Source of the DNA: Thermodesulfovibrionales bacterium
GTDB lineage: Bacteria > Nitrospirota > Thermodesulfovibrionia > Thermodesulfovibrionales > UBA1546
Length of the DNA: 10,699 nucleotides
Reading direction: 5' to 3'
NCBI GenBank assembly: GCA_919901705.1
Contig: CAKKPR010000176.1
Span: 1 to 10,699, forward strand
Part shown: positions 7,264 to 10,699 of the stretch, piece by piece
Layout of the letters: each line of letters opens with the position of its first letter
Position numbering within the stretch: position 1 is the first letter of the stretch
The notes under the pieces: generated by a model
Told to the model about the DNA's origin: nothing
The model's input: the letters and a program-made list of their open reading frames with translations, nothing else
Database searches by the model: none
Program-made: the position numbers and the translations under genes

Positions 7264-7977
7264 ATGGATATCTACCGGTACGATGAAGCCTTTCGTGAAA
7301 AAGGGCTCAAAAGGATTGCCGGAATAGATGAGGCAGGAAGGGGTCCGCTTGCAGGTCCGGTTGTAGCTTCCGCTGTTGTTATGCCTGGCGTTGAAAGGAT
7401 CAAGGGATTGAGGGACTCAAAGAAGGTGCCTGAGAAAGAAAGAGAATTTCTTTTTTTAGAGATATTAAGCTGCTGTCTGGATGTAGGCGTAGGGATTATA
7501 GAAGCCGATGAGATAGACAGGATAAATATTCTGAAAGCAACAAGGCGTGCAATGGAAAAGGCAGTGAAGGATCTTACAACAGAGCCTGACTTTTTGCTTA
7601 TAGATGCAGTGAGCCTTCCAGCTCTGCATATCAAACAGATTTCACCGATAAAAGGAGAATCTGTCAGCGCATCTATAGCTGCAGCCTCAATAATAGCAAA
7701 GGTCGTCAGGGACAGATTAATGCGGCAATATCATAAGGCCTATCCTGAATATGGCTTTGAGAAGCACAAGGGTTATGGCACAAAAGAACACATGGATAAT
7801 ATTCAGAATTACGGGCCGTGTCCGATACACAGAAAAAGCTTTGATAAGGTTATGGATTTAATGCTGCCATTTAAAGAGACACCAAATACAAATATATTAC
7901 GCGAAGTGTCATTGCGAGGAGTGGAACGACGAAGCAATCTCAAAACAAGATTGCCACGCCCTTGGGGCTCGCAATGA
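7264..7977 (+). CDS. rnhB: Ribonuclease HII
   Basis: RNase HII cleaves RNA in RNA-DNA hybrids and removes single ribonucleotides from DNA. The 237-residue product has GIDEAGRGPLAGPV (20-33, catalytic Asp22 and Glu23), LLIDAV (Asp114), SIAAASIIAKVVRDRLM (137-153) and GFEKHKGYGT with a final CPIHRKSF (186-193). The fourth acidic residue, Asp126 in E. coli within KGD, is Glu132 here (KGES). The family normally ends shortly after HRxSF. Residues from about 216 to the end, and the stop codon, are encoded by a palindromic repeat, so the native C-terminus has been replaced or extended. It starts one base after the rplS stop, with AAGGA upstream. Confidence 0.95.
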   Translation: MDIYRYDEAFREKGLKRIAGIDEAGRGPLAGPVVASAVVMPGVERIKGLRDSKKVPEKEREFLFLEILSCCLDVGVGIIEADEIDRINILKATRRAMEKAVKDLTTEPDFLLIDAVSLPALHIKQISPIKGESVSASIAAASIIAKVVRDRLMRQYHKAYPEYGFEKHKGYGTKEHMDNIQNYGPCPIHRKSFDKVMDLMLPFKETPNTNILREVSLRGVERRSNLKTRLPRPWGSQ

Positions 7978-7978
7978 C
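7908..7978. repeat. Palindromic repeat (GTCATTGCGAG...CTCGCAATGAC) at the rnhB end
   Basis: The outer arms GTCATTGCGAG (7908-7918) and CTCGCAATGAC (7968-7978) are perfect 11-base inverted repeats. The inner arms GCAATCT (7934-7940) and AGATTGC (7948-7954) pair over seven bases around a CAAAACA loop. I recall near-identical 'CATTGCGAG...GAAGCAATCT' elements dispersed through many Nitrospirota, deltaproteobacterial and Chloroflexi genomes. It could form a stable RNA hairpin between rnhB and the next gene. Confidence 0.85.
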
Positions 7979-7997
7979 AATAAAAAATGGATAATGG

Positions 7998-8648
7998 ATG
8001 GATCAGGAAAGAATAGATGAAGCATTAGAACTCATGTGGTTAATGGAAGAAGAAGGGCATTACGAGCTCAACCGGTTTAAATTAAATTCTGACGACATAA
8101 ATTTCGATGAGCTGTTAAGTGAGTTGATAAGGCAGGGACTTGTTATTGTTAAAGATGAACAGGCAATGTTTGCAGAGAAGGGTCGTGCGCTGGCAAAAGG
8201 GCTTATAAGAAGGCATCGCCTTGCTGAACAGCTTTTTACCGAGGTTTTTAAGCTTACTGAAGACCTGGTTGATGTAGATGCATGCAAGATGGAGCATATA
8301 CTGAGCGAAGAATTAACAGAAAGCGTGTGCACTTTTCTGGGACACCCTCCAAAGTGTCCTCATGGCAAGTCAATACCCAGAGGCGAATGCTGTAAAAAAT
8401 ATACGATAGAGGTAGAGCCGTTAGTTATGCGGTTAAGCGATTTTGAGGTTGGCTTAAAAGGCAGGATAGTATTTATAGTCTCATCCGAAACATCAAGATT
8501 AAACAAGCTGGGTTCCATGGGGATAACTGCCGGCAGTGTTATCAGGCTGTTACAGAAAAAACCTTCCTTTGTTATACAGATTGACGAGACTTCTATCGCA
8601 GTGGATCCCGAGATTGCAAAAGAGATATTTGTCAAAAAGGCTGTTTAA
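7998..8648 (+). CDS. DtxR/MntR-family metal-dependent regulator with FeoA domain
   Basis: A 216-residue protein built like DtxR/IdeR: an N-terminal winged-helix region (about 1-65), a dimerisation and metal-binding domain (about 68-132) and a C-terminal FeoA/SH3-like domain (about 146-214, with the KLGSMGITAGS turn). RRHRLAEQL and ACKMEHILSEEL match DtxR closely and supply His73, Glu77, Cys96, Glu99 and His100; the position of DtxR His98 is Asp92. A CPHG...GECC segment adds Cys120, His122, Cys131 and Cys132 as possible further ligands. The expected role is iron- or manganese-dependent control of transcription. The winged-helix part is short and its would-be recognition helix is acidic (NFDELLSELIRQGL), so DNA binding is not certain. 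No feoB or other target gene is visible. It follows the repeat by 19 bases, and the Shine-Dalgarno is poor. Confidence 0.8.
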   Translation: MDQERIDEALELMWLMEEEGHYELNRFKLNSDDINFDELLSELIRQGLVIVKDEQAMFAEKGRALAKGLIRRHRLAEQLFTEVFKLTEDLVDVDACKMEHILSEELTESVCTFLGHPPKCPHGKSIPRGECCKKYTIEVEPLVMRLSDFEVGLKGRIVFIVSSETSRLNKLGSMGITAGSVIRLLQKKPSFVIQIDETSIAVDPEIAKEIFVKKAV

Positions 8649-10605
8649 CGCTGACCGGAAGGACAATAGTGAATTTAGTTCCCCTGTCTTCCTCGCTCTC
8701 GACGTCAATTCTTCCATTGTGGCTCTGTATTATCTTGTAGCTTACAGATAACCCCAAGCCCGTGCCTTTTTCCTGCTTGGTCGTAAAGAACGGTTCAAAT
8801 ATCCTTTGTAATATCTCTTTCGGAATGCCCTTGCCTGTATCACGGATCTCAATATGAACACTGTCTTTGTCCGTCATGGCAGTGGTGACACCGAGACTGC
8901 CGCCGCCCTGCATGGCAAAGATAGCATTGTTTATAATATTAAGAAAAACCTGCTTGAGCTGATTTGCGTCTCCTTCTATCAGGGGGATGTCCCCATATAA
9001 TTTGGATATCTTTATATTTGAATCTTTAAGCGGGACAGCGGCAAGTGCGAGCACCTCGGACATTATGTCATTTATTTGTATCTCTTTAATTTCAAGCGGC
9101 CTTTTCCTCGAAAACTCGAGGAGCTGATGAACGATGTCTCTGGCCCTCAACGACTCTTTCTCTATCACTTCGATGTCCCGCATTATATTGTTAATGTCAG
9201 TTTCTTCTTTTATGAGCTCTGAATAGCCCAGTATGCTGGTAAGCGGATTGTTTATCTCGTGAGCAATATTTGAGGCAAGCTCTCCTATTGCTGCAAGCTT
9301 TGCTGCCTGCACAAGCTCTTCCTGTGTTTCCTTGAGCTCCGCCATCTGCTTTTTTAAGTTTTCATAGAGTTTTGCATTTTCAAGGGCCACAGAAACATTG
9401 TTGGCAAGTATTCCGAGTATCCTTGAGTCTTCTTCAGAAAAGTCTCCTGATTTTTTATTTGCCACCCTGATAGCGCCAAGAAGTTCGCCTTTTTGCCTGA
9501 TCCAGATAAGTATTAAGTTTTTTACATCCAGGTTTTTGTCTATTTCACCAAAGGGCAATGCCGAAGCATTGTCATTCAGCGTTAATGGTCTTCGGTTGCT
9601 TGAGCGATAGATATCAATAAAGTTTTCCTTAGGTATTCTTATGTTCGCTATCTGTTCCTGGTTAAGTCCGAACGCAGGAAATCTATGGGTAAAGAACTCT
9701 TTATCCTTATCAAGGAGTATAACTCCGCATTGTTCAATCTCAACGAGTTCTGCTATTCCATATGAAACCTCTTTGTAAATATCCTCAACATTTGTTATAG
9801 CATGAAACGACAGGGTAATCCTGTACAGCCCTGATAGCCTGACAAGATGCTGAATAATCTTTTTATTATTTTCATTAAGAGTAATGCTCATATCGTTGAA
9901 GGACTCCAGCAATTCTTTAAACTCATCCTTCCCTGCGTAAGAGGTTGTGTACCCGAGTTCGCCGGTTTTTATCTTTCTGGTTGCCTTGAGAAGCTCGGAG
10001 ACCGGCTCGGTTACCTCCCTTGTCAACGAGGCAGCAATAGCGAGAGCTATAAAGAAACATAAGAGCAGGGTTACTATAAGAATTATTCTCGAGCTTGAAA
10101 CGTCTTTTATGGCGGCTATGGTTTTGTCATTAAGTCTCTGATTGGCGATAATTGCCATCTCCTGCGTCTTTGTGAGTATCATGTTTCCTATATTTGCCGC
10201 AACAATCTGAAGCCTCTCAACCCTTTCTCTTCCTGCCGTGGTAGTGATAAAGGTGCTTAGCGCCTCTTTGTACTGCTCTGTCAGATCTTGAATTGTTTTA
10301 ATCTTCGAAGTGATTTCCGGACTATGATGGCATCCGCTGCACTTTTGTGCAGCGTTGTCAAGCGTTGCCACATTCTCTACAATAACATCCAGCTCTTTGC
10401 CGAATGAAGTTCCCAGTGTGTAAAGATGCGACTGAACGGTCTGGACATTTATAACGAGGTCCTGCCTGAGTATCTCCACCTGGTGAAGGGTTATCAATGT
10501 ATCCAGCCTGGTGGTTACCCTGAGTATGTAGAACATCGTCATTACGGCGCCCATGGTAAAAAGCAGGAATAAAAAGAATAAAGAAAGGATTATCTTTTTC
10601 TTCAT
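8632..10605 (-). CDS. Membrane histidine kinase with a periplasmic c-type haem motif
   Basis: A 657-residue sensor kinase. Two transmembrane helices (about residues 5-28 and 174-194) enclose a mostly helical periplasmic domain of about 145 residues with one haem c motif, CSGCH at 89-93, followed by another His. HAMP (about 195-247), GAF (about 262-410), a coiled coil, HisKA with the phosphorylated His449 in IAHEINNPL, and HATPase_c follow. The ATPase part shows the N-box NIINNA (556-561), DTGKGIP (589-595), FEPFFTTK (603-610) and GTGLGLS (614-620), so the kinase looks active. The haem suggests sensing of redox state, oxygen, NO or another haem ligand. No response regulator lies in the window. 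AAAGGGA precedes the ATG, which overlaps the upstream partial gene (ATGA). Its last codons lie antisense to the end of the regulator gene. Confidence 0.93.
   Translation of the reverse strand: MKKKIILSLFFLFLLFTMGAVMTMFYILRVTTRLDTLITLHQVEILRQDLVINVQTVQSHLYTLGTSFGKELDVIVENVATLDNAAQKCSGCHHSPEITSKIKTIQDLTEQYKEALSTFITTTAGRERVERLQIVAANIGNMILTKTQEMAIIANQRLNDKTIAAIKDVSSSRIILIVTLLLCFFIALAIAASLTREVTEPVSELLKATRKIKTGELGYTTSYAGKDEFKELLESFNDMSITLNENNKKIIQHLVRLSGLYRITLSFHAITNVEDIYKEVSYGIAELVEIEQCGVILLDKDKEFFTHRFPAFGLNQEQIANIRIPKENFIDIYRSSNRRPLTLNDNASALPFGEIDKNLDVKNLILIWIRQKGELLGAIRVANKKSGDFSEEDSRILGILANNVSVALENAKLYENLKKQMAELKETQEELVQAAKLAAIGELASNIAHEINNPLTSILGYSELIKEETDINNIMRDIEVIEKESLRARDIVHQLLEFSRKRPLEIKEIQINDIMSEVLALAAVPLKDSNIKISKLYGDIPLIEGDANQLKQVFLNIINNAIFAMQGGGSLGVTTAMTDKDSVHIEIRDTGKGIPKEILQRIFEPFFTTKQEKGTGLGLSVSYKIIQSHNGRIDVESEEDRGTKFTIVLPVSVKQPF
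10327..10341 (-). other. CxxCH haem-attachment site in the kinase sensor domain
   Basis: These codons give CSGCH, followed by HSPE, in the region between the two transmembrane helices, where cytochrome c maturation would attach haem. Only one such motif is present in the protein. Confidence 0.75.
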
Positions 10606-10697
10606 CTTGTCCCTTTATATTCTTTTATATTTATCTGTGCACGCCTTGCAAGGTTAAATACAGAATTGAAATCCCCTGCCTCAGCCCTTATAAACTT
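10602..10697 (-). CDS. 3' end of an unidentified gene upstream of the kinase (partial)
   Basis: The minus strand is open from the window edge to a TGA at 10604-10602 and gives 31 residues, including AEAGDFNSVFNLARRAQINI. The stop overlaps the kinase ATG by four bases (ATGA), typical of coupled genes, which is the main reason to believe it. I do not recognise the protein. As co-operonic partner of a haem sensor kinase it could be related to its signal or response, but the visible part does not show this. Confidence 0.55.
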   Translation of the reverse strand, partial: KFIRAEAGDFNSVFNLARRAQINIKEYKGTR

Positions 10698-10699
10698 CA

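Noticed and set aside
1..10699. CRISPR array, tRNA, rRNA or insertion sequence
   Set aside because: No regularly spaced direct repeats, no cloverleaf or rRNA-like segments, and no transposase were seen on either strand; coding density leaves no gap above about 100 bases.

Overview
The window looks like chromosomal DNA of a Gram-negative, AT-leaning bacterium with c-type cytochrome biology. Nitrospirota (Thermodesulfovibrionia-like) is my best guess and Desulfobacterota the alternative. The clues are two predicted outer-membrane lipoproteins, an MCE/Mla lipid-transport operon, strong use of ATA and AGG codons, a haem-binding (CxxCH) sensor kinase, and palindromic repeats of a kind I recall from such genomes. 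The taxonomic call is inference, not proof.

Layout, left to right. Positions 2-148 hold the 3' end of a small hypothetical gene. Positions 223-2745 encode a lipoprotein with a seven-bladed WD40 propeller, an Ig-like linker and a C-terminal caspase-like (peptidase C14) domain with an intact His/Cys dyad. From 2828 to 8648 eight plus-strand genes follow with overlaps or very short gaps, so they probably form one long transcription unit: mlaE-like permease, mlaF-like ATPase homologue, mlaD-like MCE protein, TPR lipoprotein, trmD, rplS, rnhB, and a DtxR/FeoA-type metal-dependent regulator. On the minus strand, 10602-10697 is the tail of an unidentified gene. It overlaps by ATGA a histidine kinase (10605-8632) whose 3' end runs 17 bases into the regulator gene.

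How the genes work together. MlaE, MlaF and MlaD homologues would form an inner-membrane lipid transporter of the MCE class, and the TPR lipoprotein may be an accessory envelope factor. trmD, rplS and rnhB are the classic translation/RNase HII cluster, here without the usual rpsP-rimM upstream and yraN downstream. The kinase and its partial neighbour are a separate unit.

The most striking observation is that the mlaF homologue has lost essentially every catalytic ABC motif (Walker A, Q-loop, signature, catalytic Glu, D-loop, H-loop) while keeping an intact reading frame, the fold landmarks and tight operon coupling. This looks like a pseudo-ATPase. The neighbouring permease is also divergent in a loop that is normally glycine-rich. 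Other points of interest are two palindromic repeats that supply protein-coding sequence (the N-terminus of the TPR lipoprotein and the C-terminus plus stop codon of RNase HII), Asp-to-Glu changes at catalytic positions of TrmD and RNase HII, a haem-sensing kinase, and a compositional break inside the caspase gene.
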